Made by a program: the position numbers and the translations under genes. The notes below the pieces were generated by a model. That model was not told the origin of the DNA and did not search any database. It saw only the letters and a list, made by a program, of their open reading frames with translations. This document shows positions 16,911 to 25,588 of a DNA stretch of 64,000 nt, piece by piece. The first letter of the stretch is position 1, and every line of letters starts with the position of its first letter. Where the stretch lies: positions 1,860,001 to 1,924,000 of the forward strand of contig NZ_JACDTZ010000001.1 of assembly GCF_013978595.1 (NCBI RefSeq), read 5' to 3'. This DNA is from Corynebacterium haematomassiliense. GTDB lineage: Bacteria > Actinomycetota > Actinomycetes > Mycobacteriales > Mycobacteriaceae.

Positions 16911-18173
16911 ATGCGAGCAGCATTCCGAAACACCATCGCCGCAGCAGTTGCCGCCGCCATCGCGGTTTCCGGCGCGAACGTCGCACACGCCCAGCAGGAC
17001 GTTGAGCTGGCACCGGTGCTGACCAACACCGCCACCCTCGTTGACTCCGACGGCGACGGCCTGCCCGACATCTGGGAAGAGCAAGGCGTCGTCCTCGCAG
17101 ACGGCACGGAAATCCCCCTGCCGGACTGGGGTGCCGACCCTAACCGCCCGGATGTCTTCCTCCAGCTGAACTGGATGGCCTCCGAATACGACACCCTCGG
17201 CTGCGACACGTCTGCTGCCCGCGAGTGCGCAAACGCCAACCGCACCTCTTACGCCCCGTCGACGCAGAGCCTGGATGATTTAGTGGACCTGTTTGCTGAC
17301 CACGGCATTAGCCTGCACATCGATGCCGGCGAGCACTACACCAACATCCCTAACTACTCCGACGTCCACGGCGGCGAGACGCTGGAGTACCGCGACTCGT
17401 ACTTCGACCCGAGCAAGTTTGAGGCGTTCCAGCTCATTAACACCATCAACAACCTTGGTGACCGCGCCAACATCTTCCGCCCCGGCGTCCTGGGCGACCG
17501 GATGCGCGCCGGCTCCAACGCCACGGGCCTGTCGCTGGTGGGCGACAGCTCCTTCTACGTTGCCAACCCCGGCGGGCGTGCGAACGACGAGCAGGTGCGC
17601 AACACCATCCTGCACGAGTTCGGCCACACCCTGGGTCTGCGCCACTGGGGTGCTCAGCAGTACGTCACCGACATCGCTGAAGGCTCCCCGATGCAGGCCG
17701 GTTACCAGTCGGTGATGAACTACGACCGCCAGTTCGACTACTTCAACTACTCCGAAAAGCCGTACTTCGCCGACACCCCGGCGGGCAAGGTCCTCGTCCC
17801 CGCCGACTGGGACTCCCTGGTACTCGACAACCCGCGTATCGGCGCGTACGCCGAGTCCATCGGTGCCCGCGCAAAGGCTGAGGTCGAGGAGATCGAGCAG
17901 CCGGAGGAGGTCGTCGAGGTGGAACAGCCGGAGCCCGTCGAGGTCGCCGAAGAGCACCCCCTGACCGCGCTCGTGCCGGCGGAAGAAATCCCCGCCCAGC
18001 CGGGTGAAGTCCCCGCCGAGCAGCCCAAGGCTGAGCAGAAGGTGGAAGCCAAGGCCAAGGCCGAGGCCCCGAAGCAGGCTAACAACCAGATCAACATCGC
18101 AGCCATCATCGGCGGCGTCGTCGCAGCCCTGGCAGTCCTCGGCATCGGCGCAGCATTCCTCGCAATGCGCTAA
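16911..18173 (+). CDS. Secreted, membrane-anchored zinc metalloprotease (metzincin type)
   Basis: 420 residues. A signal peptide is followed by VAHA|QQ at about residue 27. The catalytic zinc motif HEFGHTLGLRH lies at 235-245, matching HExxHxxGxxH, with a likely Met-turn SVMNYDR about 25 residues on, so a metzincin-clan protease is a firm call. An acidic, Pro/Glu-rich stalk (~320-390) leads to a C-terminal membrane helix (about 395-418, IIGGVVAALAVLGIGAAF), so the catalytic domain should be held outside the membrane. An AAGGAG ribosome site precedes the ATG. The substrate is unknown; the family includes snapalysin-like and pappalysin-like enzymes. The gene has its own terminator and the motif array upstream. 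Confidence 0.85.
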   Translation: MRAAFRNTIAAAVAAAIAVSGANVAHAQQDVELAPVLTNTATLVDSDGDGLPDIWEEQGVVLADGTEIPLPDWGADPNRPDVFLQLNWMASEYDTLGCDTSAARECANANRTSYAPSTQSLDDLVDLFADHGISLHIDAGEHYTNIPNYSDVHGGETLEYRDSYFDPSKFEAFQLINTINNLGDRANIFRPGVLGDRMRAGSNATGLSLVGDSSFYVANPGGRANDEQVRNTILHEFGHTLGLRHWGAQQYVTDIAEGSPMQAGYQSVMNYDRQFDYFNYSEKPYFADTPAGKVLVPADWDSLVLDNPRIGAYAESIGARAKAEVEEIEQPEEVVEVEQPEPVEVAEEHPLTALVPAEEIPAQPGEVPAEQPKAEQKVEAKAKAEAPKQANNQINIAAIIGGVVAALAVLGIGAAFLAMR

Positions 18174-18190
18174 GCCCGCCAACTAAACAC

Positions 18191-18220
18191 AGTGCGTCCC
18201 GCAACCGGGGCGCACTTTTT
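18191..18220 (+). terminator. Terminator of the metalloprotease gene
   Basis: AGTGCGTCCC faces GGGGCGCACT around GCAACC and is followed by TTTT, 17 bp past the stop. Confidence 0.85.
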
Positions 18221-18240
18221 GCGCGCGGTACCATCTGCCC

Positions 18241-19593
18241 ATGACTAAGGCGCAGCGCTGGGGATTTTTCGCGGTGGTCTCGCTCGGGCTGCTCATGATC
18301 GGCCTGGACAACTCCATCCTGTACACCGCGCTGCCGGCGCTGGAGCATTCCCTTGACGCCTCCCCGGAGCAGGGCCTGTGGATCATCAACGCCTACCCGC
18401 TGGTGCTCGCCGGACTGCTTTTGGGCACCGGCGCGCTGGGCGACAGGGTGGGCCACCGCCTGATGTTCATCGTGGGCCTGGCCATCTTCGGCCTGGCGTC
18501 GCTGGGCGCGGCGTTCGCGCCCGGCCCCTTAGAGCTGATCCTGGCGCGCGGCATGCTCGGCATGGGCGCTGCGGTGATGATGCCGGCCACGCTCGCGCTG
18601 ATCCGCCTGACGTTTCCGGACGAGCGCGAGCGCAACACCGCCATCGGCATCTGGGGCTCGGTGGCGGTGGCGGGCGGCGCGCTCGGACCGGTGGTCGGCG
18701 GCGCGCTGATCCAGCATTTCTGGGTCGGCTCCGTCTTCCTCATCAACGTGCCCATCGTCATCGTCGCCCTCGTGCTCACCATCGCGCTCGCACCGGAAAA
18801 CCTGCCCAACCTAGACAAACAGTGGGACGTGGTCTCCTCGTTCTACGCTCTAGTCGCGCTGTCTGGCCTGACCATGGCCATCAAGCAGGCCGCCAACAGC
18901 CCCGCCATCACCCTCGCGGCACTCGCCGCCACCGCCGTCGGTTCCTGGCTGTTCGTGCGCCGCCAAAACCGCCTGGACGACCCGCTGCTCACCTTCGACA
19001 TCTTCCGCTCCCGCCTGTTCACCGGCGGCGTCCTCGCGGCGGCCGGCGGCATGTTCGTCCTGGCCGGCGCCGAACTCATGACCACGCAGAAGCTGCAGCT
19101 TGTCGACGAGCTCACGCCCCTTCACGCCGGCGCCACCGTCGCCGTGATGGCCCTGTCCGCCATCCCGGCCTCCACACTCGGCGGGGCATATCTGCACAAG
19201 GTCGGCTTCCTGCCGTTGATCGCCGGCGGGTTCCTCGGCGCGGTAGTGGGGGCGGTGGCGTTGGCGGCCGGATGGACGTCGATAGGCATGGTGCTTCTGG
19301 GCCTGTCCGCGGGCTCGGTGATGAGTGTCTCCTCGATCGCGATCATCGGCTCGGCCCCGATGCACCGCTCCGGGATGGCCGCGGGTGTGGAGGAGGTGTC
19401 CTACGAGCTGGGCACGCTGGTTACTGTGGCGCTGACGGGGTCGCTGCTGCAGGCGGCGCTGGACCGCGGGGTGGACTACACGGACGCCTACAACGGTGTG
19501 ATCGGCGTGCTGGCCGCGGGTGCGGCGTGTTTTGCTGCGGCCACCTGGTGGTGTTTCCGCGACAACCCGAAGTCTGGAGGAGTCAATGCCTGA
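18241..19593 (+). CDS. MFS drug-exporter-like transporter (DHA2-type)
   Basis: 450 residues, almost entirely hydrophobic, with 12 or more membrane helices. The start (LLMIGLDNSILYTALPALEH) carries the LDxTIVNVALP-like motif of proton-coupled drug exporters. GALGDRVGHRLMF is MFS motif A, and the GxxLGPxxGG stretch (GGALGPVVGGAL) fits motif C of antiporters. Closest in character to the QacA/LfrA/SmvA group. The substrate cannot be told from sequence. The last eight bases overlap the next gene, whose ribosome site is inside this one, so the two are translationally coupled. Confidence 0.85.
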   Translation: MTKAQRWGFFAVVSLGLLMIGLDNSILYTALPALEHSLDASPEQGLWIINAYPLVLAGLLLGTGALGDRVGHRLMFIVGLAIFGLASLGAAFAPGPLELILARGMLGMGAAVMMPATLALIRLTFPDERERNTAIGIWGSVAVAGGALGPVVGGALIQHFWVGSVFLINVPIVIVALVLTIALAPENLPNLDKQWDVVSSFYALVALSGLTMAIKQAANSPAITLAALAATAVGSWLFVRRQNRLDDPLLTFDIFRSRLFTGGVLAAAGGMFVLAGAELMTTQKLQLVDELTPLHAGATVAVMALSAIPASTLGGAYLHKVGFLPLIAGGFLGAVVGAVALAAGWTSIGMVLLGLSAGSVMSVSSIAIIGSAPMHRSGMAAGVEEVSYELGTLVTVALTGSLLQAALDRGVDYTDAYNGVIGVLAAGAACFAAATWWCFRDNPKSGGVNA

Positions 19594-20779
19594 CATGAAC
19601 CCCCGCGCGTGGCACCGCAAAGCCTCGCGCCCGGTGAGCATCTGGATGGCGGTGTTCATCCTCGCCGGCCTTGCGCACCCGTTCATCCCGGACGGGTCGT
19701 GGCTGCTCATCCACATTTTCACGCTGGGGATTTTGACCAACTCGATCATGTTGTGGTCCCAAAACCTTACCGAGCGCTTCTTGGGGCACAAGCTTGACGA
19801 CGCCTCCCGGCCCGCCCAACTTTCCCGCACCTACCTCCTCAACGCCGGCACCGTCGCCGTGCTGGCCGGGCAGCTGATCCGGTGGTACTGGCTGACGTGG
19901 GCGGGCGCGCTGGTGGTCGCGGTGGCGCTGGCGTGGCACGCGGCGGTGCTCTTTAAACAGGTGCGCTCGGCGCCGCGCCGTCATGCCGGGGTAATCGGTT
20001 TCCTCGCCTCCGCGTGCTGCCTGCCCGTGGGCGCGCTGTTCGGCGCGGCGCTGTCTGCAGGCCTGCCGGGGCAGTGGCACGGTGCGGTGCGCCAGGCCCA
20101 CATGTTCACCAACGTGGGCGGCTTCGTCGGGTTCGCGGCGATGGGCGCACTGAGCGTGCTGTTCCCGGCGATGTGGCGCACCCGCGGGCAGGACCGCGTC
20201 GGCGTGGCGCTCGCGCTGGCCGGCATCGGTGTTGCCGTGGCGGTGGCCGGTTCGCTGCTGCGCCTGCCCGTGGTGGCGGGCGCGGGCACCGTGCTGATCC
20301 TGGCGGGCTGGGTGTGGCTCTACCAAGGGTTTGTGGCCAGCGCGCTGACGGTGATGAAGGATCCCCGCGGGCGCGTGACCTACCCGGCGCTGTCCGCACT
20401 GTTCGCGGTGACCTGGCTCATCGGCGGGCTGACCTGGTACGCGGTGCGGATGTTCGGCGGGGCAGGGGAGATCCCCACGCTGCCGTTGTTGCTCGGGTTC
20501 GCGGGCCAGCTGCTGATTGGCACCATGAGCTACCTCATGCCCACCACCATGGGCGGCGGCCCGGCGGCGGTGAAGGCGGGTCTGCGTGAGCTCAACCGGG
20601 CCGCCTACCTGCGCGCCGGGCTGTTCAACGCGGCGCTTCTGGCCTGGCTGGTGGTGGGCAACTCCTATGCCCGCATCGTGCTGTCCTTTATCGCGTTCGG
20701 CGTGCTGGCGGCGTTCCTGCCCCTGATGGCGCGCGCGGTGAAGGCCCAGGTGGCGGTGATCAAATCACATCGACCTTAA
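19586..20779 (+). CDS. Polytopic membrane protein like the membrane half of copper oxidase/nitrite reductase fusions
   Basis: 397 residues with about ten membrane helices. Segments such as IHIFTLGILTNSIMLWSQ and RQAHMFTNVGGFVGFAAMG, with conserved His residues, resemble the N-terminal membrane domain found in actinobacterial proteins that continue into multicopper-oxidase or copper nitrite-reductase cupredoxin domains. Here no cupredoxin follows in frame. Instead a separate small cupredoxin is encoded on the other strand, overlapping the 3' end by 20 bp. The start at 19586 has GGAGG five bases upstream and overlaps the MFS gene. A role in copper or nitrogen-oxide metabolism is inference. Confidence 0.6.
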   Translation: MPDMNPRAWHRKASRPVSIWMAVFILAGLAHPFIPDGSWLLIHIFTLGILTNSIMLWSQNLTERFLGHKLDDASRPAQLSRTYLLNAGTVAVLAGQLIRWYWLTWAGALVVAVALAWHAAVLFKQVRSAPRRHAGVIGFLASACCLPVGALFGAALSAGLPGQWHGAVRQAHMFTNVGGFVGFAAMGALSVLFPAMWRTRGQDRVGVALALAGIGVAVAVAGSLLRLPVVAGAGTVLILAGWVWLYQGFVASALTVMKDPRGRVTYPALSALFAVTWLIGGLTWYAVRMFGGAGEIPTLPLLLGFAGQLLIGTMSYLMPTTMGGGPAAVKAGLRELNRAAYLRAGLFNAALLAWLVVGNSYARIVLSFIAFGVLAAFLPLMARAVKAQVAVIKSHRP

Positions 20780-21143
20780 AGGTCATGCCCATCGTCTTGT
20801 GCCCGGCGATGGTGCACCACCCGCGGGTGTCCTTGTTGAACTCCCCGAAGTAGGCCGTGCTGGTCTCGCCGGGGGAGAGCCGGCCGGAGTTGGCCTCCCC
20901 GATTTTCAGGTCGTGTTCTTTCTCGCCGTCGTTGACCAGGTTGACCACCAGCTTGGTGCCGCGCGGGACCTCGATCCGGTCGGGGATGTAGCGCATGCGC
21001 TCAATGCGCACGTCGGCGGTGACGACATCGTCACCGGTGGGTAGTTCGCCCTCCTGGGACTGCGTGAGCGCGGAGGCGGACGCTACCCCGATAATGCCGG
21101 CGGCGACGATCGCCCACGCAGCAGTCTGTATCCGGCGGGTCAT
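20760..21143 (-). CDS. Exported cupredoxin-like copper protein
   Basis: 127 residues. The N-terminal hydrophobic segment (AAWAIVAAGIIGVASASALT) is a signal peptide or anchor. The rest is a plastocyanin/azurin-like fold with candidate type-1 copper ligands: His in KEHDLKIG, then Cys, His and Met in WCTIAGHKTMGM. The ATG at 21143 has AAGGAG upstream and is preferred to one eight codons earlier. It converges on the polytopic membrane protein with 20 bp overlap, and I infer that the two work together in electron transfer or copper handling. Confidence 0.8.
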   Translation of the reverse strand: MTRRIQTAAWAIVAAGIIGVASASALTQSQEGELPTGDDVVTADVRIERMRYIPDRIEVPRGTKLVVNLVNDGEKEHDLKIGEANSGRLSPGETSTAYFGEFNKDTRGWCTIAGHKTMGMTFKVDVI

Positions 21144-21273
21144 GGGCCTCACTCCTTTCCCCTCCACCTTAAGTCACGGGTTGAGAAGCCCCGCTGTTTA
21201 TGGGCGACACCTGTGGATATGGTGATAGGATTCCCGTGTCTTACCCAGGTTGTCGCAGCGTAGGGAGTAGCAG

Positions 21274-23298
21274 GTGGCCGACACTTTCGACCCTAACGGT
21301 CTAAAGAAGTACCTCAGCAATTCATCGGTGGCGCAAAAATGGAACAAAGTCGTTGCAGCCGTCGCGCAAGACGATGAGGCGGCGGTGGATTCCGCGCTGG
21401 TAGATGCCGAAATCCATGAGCTGTTCCAATTCGACACCGTCCCCGCCGGGCGCGAGGTGTTGCAGCAGCGTTTCGACGAGCTCCGCAACGCCACCACCAA
21501 ACAACTGCGCCACGCCCGCCTGGGCAGCAACGCTGAGGCAGTGCGCGCCGGACTGGAAAAGCTTGCCACGGCGGACACCAACATCAACCCGACCATGTCT
21601 AGCGTGTGGCAGCGCTACTTCCACCGACTCACTGCGCACGAGGCTGAAAAGATTGAACGTGTATCCTCTCAGGTGATCGCCTCCGCAGGCGCGGTTGGCG
21701 CGGTGGAGGCGCAGGATCTGTACCGACGTCTAGACGGTATGCAGTTGAGCGAATCCGGCAAACAGTCCGTGATTGCCACCCTGCGGGACAACGACGTGCG
21801 CGTGGTGGGGGCGCCGGCGCCGGACGTGATGGCGAAAATTGAGCACGCCAACGCGAAAAACATCGTGGCACTGGTACGCCCGCGCCCGTGGCTGAATAAC
21901 GAGGACCTGGGCTACTCCGCGTTCAAGGCGCAGCCGGAGGGCCAGGCGCCGGTCAAGCGCGCGGAGCTGGAAGACGCGATCTCGTTCTACGACTCGCGCA
22001 ACCAGCAGGCCAACAAGGACGCCGCGATCAAGCTGCTCAGCCTGTGCGACACGGACGCCCAGCTTCACGACGTCATCCTGGCCTACCACCTGCACAAAGT
22101 GAACCAGGCGCGCCTGACATCCTTCCCGGAGCCGGTGGTGGACCAGTTCGTGCTCAACGGCCTAGACAAGGAAGAAGGCCACAAGCTCCTCGGCAGCGGC
22201 GGCAGCACCGCAGCCCCGCGCGTGGATGAGGAGGCGGAGCGCCGCGCCTCCGCCCACCTGGGACTGGAGGAGAAGGCGTTCGGCGAGGTCGAGCGCATGA
22301 TGGAGCGGCGCGAGCTGTACGGCGCTTTCGATCGAATGCACTCTATCGACGGCTGGCAGAACCCGGTCAGCGACCTTGGTAAAAAGGTCTTGCCTGAGAT
22401 GAGAAATCGACTGTTCCAGCTGAACACCGCAGTGGACAAAGGTCTAGCGGCCGTGAACAATTGGGACCTGCCCACCGCCGAGCGCGAACTGGAAAACGCC
22501 ACAAACCTCTCCTACGATGCACCGCAGTTGCAGGACCTGCAGCAAAAAATGGTGCAGCTGGTGCACAACCCGCAATACATCGACCGGGAACTCTCCCGCG
22601 TGGGCCTGGACCCGGAAGGGGAGCGGGCCGACGACAGCAACGGGGTGAATAGTCCGCCGTTTTGGTCCTACGTGCTCAAGATTATGGGGCCAACCACCGT
22701 GGTGGATTACCTCAGGTCCAGCACTCGCGACAAGGGCTTCGGCGATTTCATAGATACTTACCTCGTCATCCTGATTGGTATGGGGCTGCTGTACTGGGTG
22801 GCTCGTGTGGGGCTGAAGCGTGGCAAGAAGTGGCCACTCGTTGTGGCGGCAATCGTCGTCTTTATCGCACTGTTCTTCCAGCTCTCCGGCATCGCCATCG
22901 CACCGTTCGGCTCCGAGTTCCGGCTCTCCGGCATCGCCGCCGTGGTGTACGCGTTTCGCATTAACAGCTTCCAGGGCCGGCGAAACCCCGCTTCCAACGC
23001 CGAGCGAAAGTCGTTCATCTTCCGTGCCCGCGACTACTTTGCCAACCAGGGCCTGACCCCGCAGAGCGGGTTGATCGTGCGCTACATCGGCGACGGCCGA
23101 GGCCAGATCATGCTGCCGCCCACCCCGAACAGCGACTTCACCATCAACGGCAAAGTGGAGTTCGCTGGCGACACCCGCACCCCGGAACCGGGCGACCTGT
23201 ACCTCTTCGACGGCGGCGGCAACATCCAAGCAATAGCGAAGTCCGTCGGCGGCGAAAACTCTCTGCTGACGACTAAACCCAAAGAGCTGACACAGTAA
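21274..23298 (+). CDS. Membrane protein, first of a paralogous pair flanking the chaperone genes
   Basis: 674 residues, no recognised catalytic motif. Residues 1-480 are helical and soluble, with a signature FYDSRNQQANKDAA followed by VILAYHLHKV that is repeated in the 729-residue protein at 25589. Two or three membrane helices lie at about 490-560 (YLVILIGMGLLYWVARVGL, then VVAAIVVFIALFFQLSGIAI). A C-terminal ~100-residue beta-rich domain follows (SGLIVRYIGDGRGQIMLPP). The GTG start at 21274 has AGGGAG upstream. First gene of the plus-strand operon with grpE- and hsp70-like genes; spacing to the next gene is 31 bp. A chaperone-linked membrane adaptor is a guess from context. Confidence 0.7.
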   Translation: MADTFDPNGLKKYLSNSSVAQKWNKVVAAVAQDDEAAVDSALVDAEIHELFQFDTVPAGREVLQQRFDELRNATTKQLRHARLGSNAEAVRAGLEKLATADTNINPTMSSVWQRYFHRLTAHEAEKIERVSSQVIASAGAVGAVEAQDLYRRLDGMQLSESGKQSVIATLRDNDVRVVGAPAPDVMAKIEHANAKNIVALVRPRPWLNNEDLGYSAFKAQPEGQAPVKRAELEDAISFYDSRNQQANKDAAIKLLSLCDTDAQLHDVILAYHLHKVNQARLTSFPEPVVDQFVLNGLDKEEGHKLLGSGGSTAAPRVDEEAERRASAHLGLEEKAFGEVERMMERRELYGAFDRMHSIDGWQNPVSDLGKKVLPEMRNRLFQLNTAVDKGLAAVNNWDLPTAERELENATNLSYDAPQLQDLQQKMVQLVHNPQYIDRELSRVGLDPEGERADDSNGVNSPPFWSYVLKIMGPTTVVDYLRSSTRDKGFGDFIDTYLVILIGMGLLYWVARVGLKRGKKWPLVVAAIVVFIALFFQLSGIAIAPFGSEFRLSGIAAVVYAFRINSFQGRRNPASNAERKSFIFRARDYFANQGLTPQSGLIVRYIGDGRGQIMLPPTPNSDFTINGKVEFAGDTRTPEPGDLYLFDGGGNIQAIAKSVGGENSLLTTKPKELTQ

Positions 23299-23329
23299 CT
23301 ACAAAGCAGACTTACGGAAGAACCAAACA

Positions 23330-23932
23330 ATGAGCATTCGTCAGTGGGACAATATCGCGGACACACACGTCGCAGACGAAGCCCCGGCCCAACCAGCACC
23401 CCCTGAGCCGACAGCACCGGCCGCACCCGAGAACACCAGCACCGAGCTGCGTGAACTTCGCGAGTCTCTGGACGCCCTGCAAGCCATGATGGTGCCCAAG
23501 CGCCTCATGCAAGACGTCATGGAAGGCCTCGGCGCGCTGAGCGCCCAGGTGGAAACCCAGCAGGCGGAGCGCGCCCAGCTGCACGGGGATTTGCAAGAGG
23601 CGCGCCGGGACCAGGTGGCGTTGCTGCTAAACCCGGGCGTGAAGCGTCTTTTAGCATTGCAGGCGTTTCTCAACGACCTGCCGCAAACCCCGGAGCTCGA
23701 ACACGCAGGCGAGTTGCTCGTGGATGCGATCGAGGCCTTCGGCTACGAGCCCGTCGAGGCCGATCCGGGCACGGACTTTGACAAGAAAGTGCACAACAGC
23801 GTGGGTGTTGAGGAAACTGACGACGAAGCGTTGGACGGCAAAGTGGTCCGCGAAGTCAGCCCCGGCTACATCTACGCCAACGCGAAGCGGGCAGCGTTTC
23901 CCGCTCGTGTCGTGGTGCACAAGTACGTTTAG
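23330..23932 (+). CDS. GrpE-like nucleotide exchange factor
   Basis: 200 residues. A Pro/Ala-rich N-terminal ~40 residues is followed by a long coiled coil (residues ~40-100, LRELRESLDALQAM), then a small helical/beta domain. The C-terminal pattern EVSPGYIYANAKRAAFPARV then VVHKYV resembles the end of GrpE, where a final beta domain contacts Hsp70. GrpE drives ADP release from Hsp70, and the next gene, 30 bp downstream, encodes an Hsp70. It diverges from housekeeping GrpE, so it is probably a partner dedicated to the adjacent Hsp70. Confidence 0.75.
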   Translation: MSIRQWDNIADTHVADEAPAQPAPPEPTAPAAPENTSTELRELRESLDALQAMMVPKRLMQDVMEGLGALSAQVETQQAERAQLHGDLQEARRDQVALLLNPGVKRLLALQAFLNDLPQTPELEHAGELLVDAIEAFGYEPVEADPGTDFDKKVHNSVGVEETDDEALDGKVVREVSPGYIYANAKRAAFPARVVVHKYV

Positions 23933-23962
23933 TGGTTGGTTTAGCCAAGGGGAAGGAAGAGC

Positions 23963-25585
23963 ATGGCTGACAATAAGAAAGTCTTTGGCATCGATCTGGG
24001 CACCACCTACTCGGCTGTCGCCCACGTGGACGAGTACGGCGTAGCGCAGGTCATTGAAAACGAGGACGGCCAGCCCACCACGCCGTCTGTGGTCTACTTC
24101 GAGGACGACAGCAGCTTCGTCGTGGGCCAGGAGGCCAAAAACGGCCAGAAGCTGTACCCGGACGACACGGTCTCTTTGATCAAGCGCAACATGGGCGACC
24201 GCATCACCCTGAACTTCCACGGCAACGACTACACCCCGGAATCCATCTCCGCGCTAATCTTGCGCCAGCTGGTTGAGGTGGCGCAGGAGATGGAGGACGA
24301 GGACACCAACGCGGTTGTCATCACCGTCCCAGCGTACTTCGGCACTGTGCAGAAGCAGGCCACCAAAGACGCAGGCGAGATTGCAGGCCTGGACGTTCGT
24401 GGCATCATTGCTGAGCCGGTGGCCGCAGCCTTGTCCGCAGGCTTCGAGCCGGGCGAGCACCAGACCATCTTCGTCTACGACTTAGGCGGTGGCACCATGG
24501 ACTGCACTGTCATGGAACTCAACGAAAACGGTGTGGAAGTCCTAGCCACGGACGGCGACCGCAGGCTCGGCGGCGCGGACTGGGACGCGGAGCTTTTAAA
24601 CATGGTGGCGGCGAAGTTTATGTTGGAGACCGGCCTGACCGAGGACCCCACCTTCGACGACGAGTTTTACCAAGACCTGCTTTCCAACGTGGAGCAGGCG
24701 AAGATTTCCCTGTCACGCAAGAAGAAGGCGAAGATCCGCTGCTCCTACCGCAACGAGGCCTCCGCCATGATCGAGGTCACCCGCGAGGAGTTCGAGGAAC
24801 GCACCCGCGACAAGGTGGAGCAGACCCTGCGCATCGTGGACCGCACTCTGGAGAAGGCCCGAGAGAAGCGCCCGAACCTGGAGATTGAGAAGTACCTGCT
24901 GGTCGGCGGTTCCTCGAAGATGCCGATGATCCCGGCGGCGCTGGAGGAGCGCTACGGCTGGGAGCTCACGCCCACCGAATACGACCTTGCCGTGGCCAAG
25001 GGTGCAGCGATCTACGGCCAGGGTGAGATGGATTTCGCCGTGGACAACGAGGAGGGTACTGAAAGCACCGACGCCGCCCCGGAGCCGAGCTCGAAGCACT
25101 TCGTGCTCGGCGGCAGCGCGGGCGGCGCTGCCACCACCCAGACCATCACCAATGTGCTGCCGAAGTCTGTCGGCGTGCTGTTCTTCGACCCGAAGCGCCA
25201 GGAAGAGTACGTCGGCCACATTCTGCACGCGGGCGAGTCTTTGCCTGCCGAGGGCACCACGCAGGCGAGGACGGTGCAGGACGGGACGACATCGCTACGC
25301 TTCCGCATCTTCGAGCAGCTGGGCGAGGTGGAGTCCCGCGACCTTGAGGCGAACGAGGAGATCTCGCCCGAGGGTGGCGCGCTGCTGGACAACCTGCCGC
25401 ACTTGCCCGCGCATTCCGAGGTGAACCTGATCATGTCCGTGGACGCGGACGGCATTGTCACCCTGCAGGGCCACGAGCCGAAGTCCAACCAGTTCTTCCG
25501 CCTCGAGGCGCAGGTTTCCGCCCTGGACAAGGAAGAGGTCGCCGCAGCGAAGCAGCAGGTTGGCCTCATGATGCGCGGGGACTAG
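23963..25585 (+). CDS. Short Hsp70 (DnaK-family) chaperone
   Basis: 540 residues. The nucleotide-binding domain is complete: phosphate-1 loop GIDLGTTYSAVA (9-20), phosphate-2 VYDLGGGTMDCTV (~171-183) and adenosine motif LLVGGSSKMPMIP (~312-324). A beta-type substrate-binding domain follows from ~385 (NVLPKSVGVLFFDPK...). The protein then ends near EEVAAAKQQVGLMMRGD, so the long alpha-helical lid of DnaK (usual length ~610-640) is missing or minimal. This is therefore a specialised Hsp70, not the housekeeping DnaK. It lies 3 bp ahead of the next gene and behind its own GrpE-like gene. Confidence 0.93.
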   Translation: MADNKKVFGIDLGTTYSAVAHVDEYGVAQVIENEDGQPTTPSVVYFEDDSSFVVGQEAKNGQKLYPDDTVSLIKRNMGDRITLNFHGNDYTPESISALILRQLVEVAQEMEDEDTNAVVITVPAYFGTVQKQATKDAGEIAGLDVRGIIAEPVAAALSAGFEPGEHQTIFVYDLGGGTMDCTVMELNENGVEVLATDGDRRLGGADWDAELLNMVAAKFMLETGLTEDPTFDDEFYQDLLSNVEQAKISLSRKKKAKIRCSYRNEASAMIEVTREEFEERTRDKVEQTLRIVDRTLEKAREKRPNLEIEKYLLVGGSSKMPMIPAALEERYGWELTPTEYDLAVAKGAAIYGQGEMDFAVDNEEGTESTDAAPEPSSKHFVLGGSAGGAATTQTITNVLPKSVGVLFFDPKRQEEYVGHILHAGESLPAEGTTQARTVQDGTTSLRFRIFEQLGEVESRDLEANEEISPEGGALLDNLPHLPAHSEVNLIMSVDADGIVTLQGHEPKSNQFFRLEAQVSALDKEEVAAAKQQVGLMMRGD

Positions 25586-25588
25586 GGA

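Noticed and set aside
17280..18182. A 300-codon minus-strand open frame
   Set aside because: Antisense to the zinc protease; the HEFGHTLGLRH motif and signal peptide are on the plus strand.
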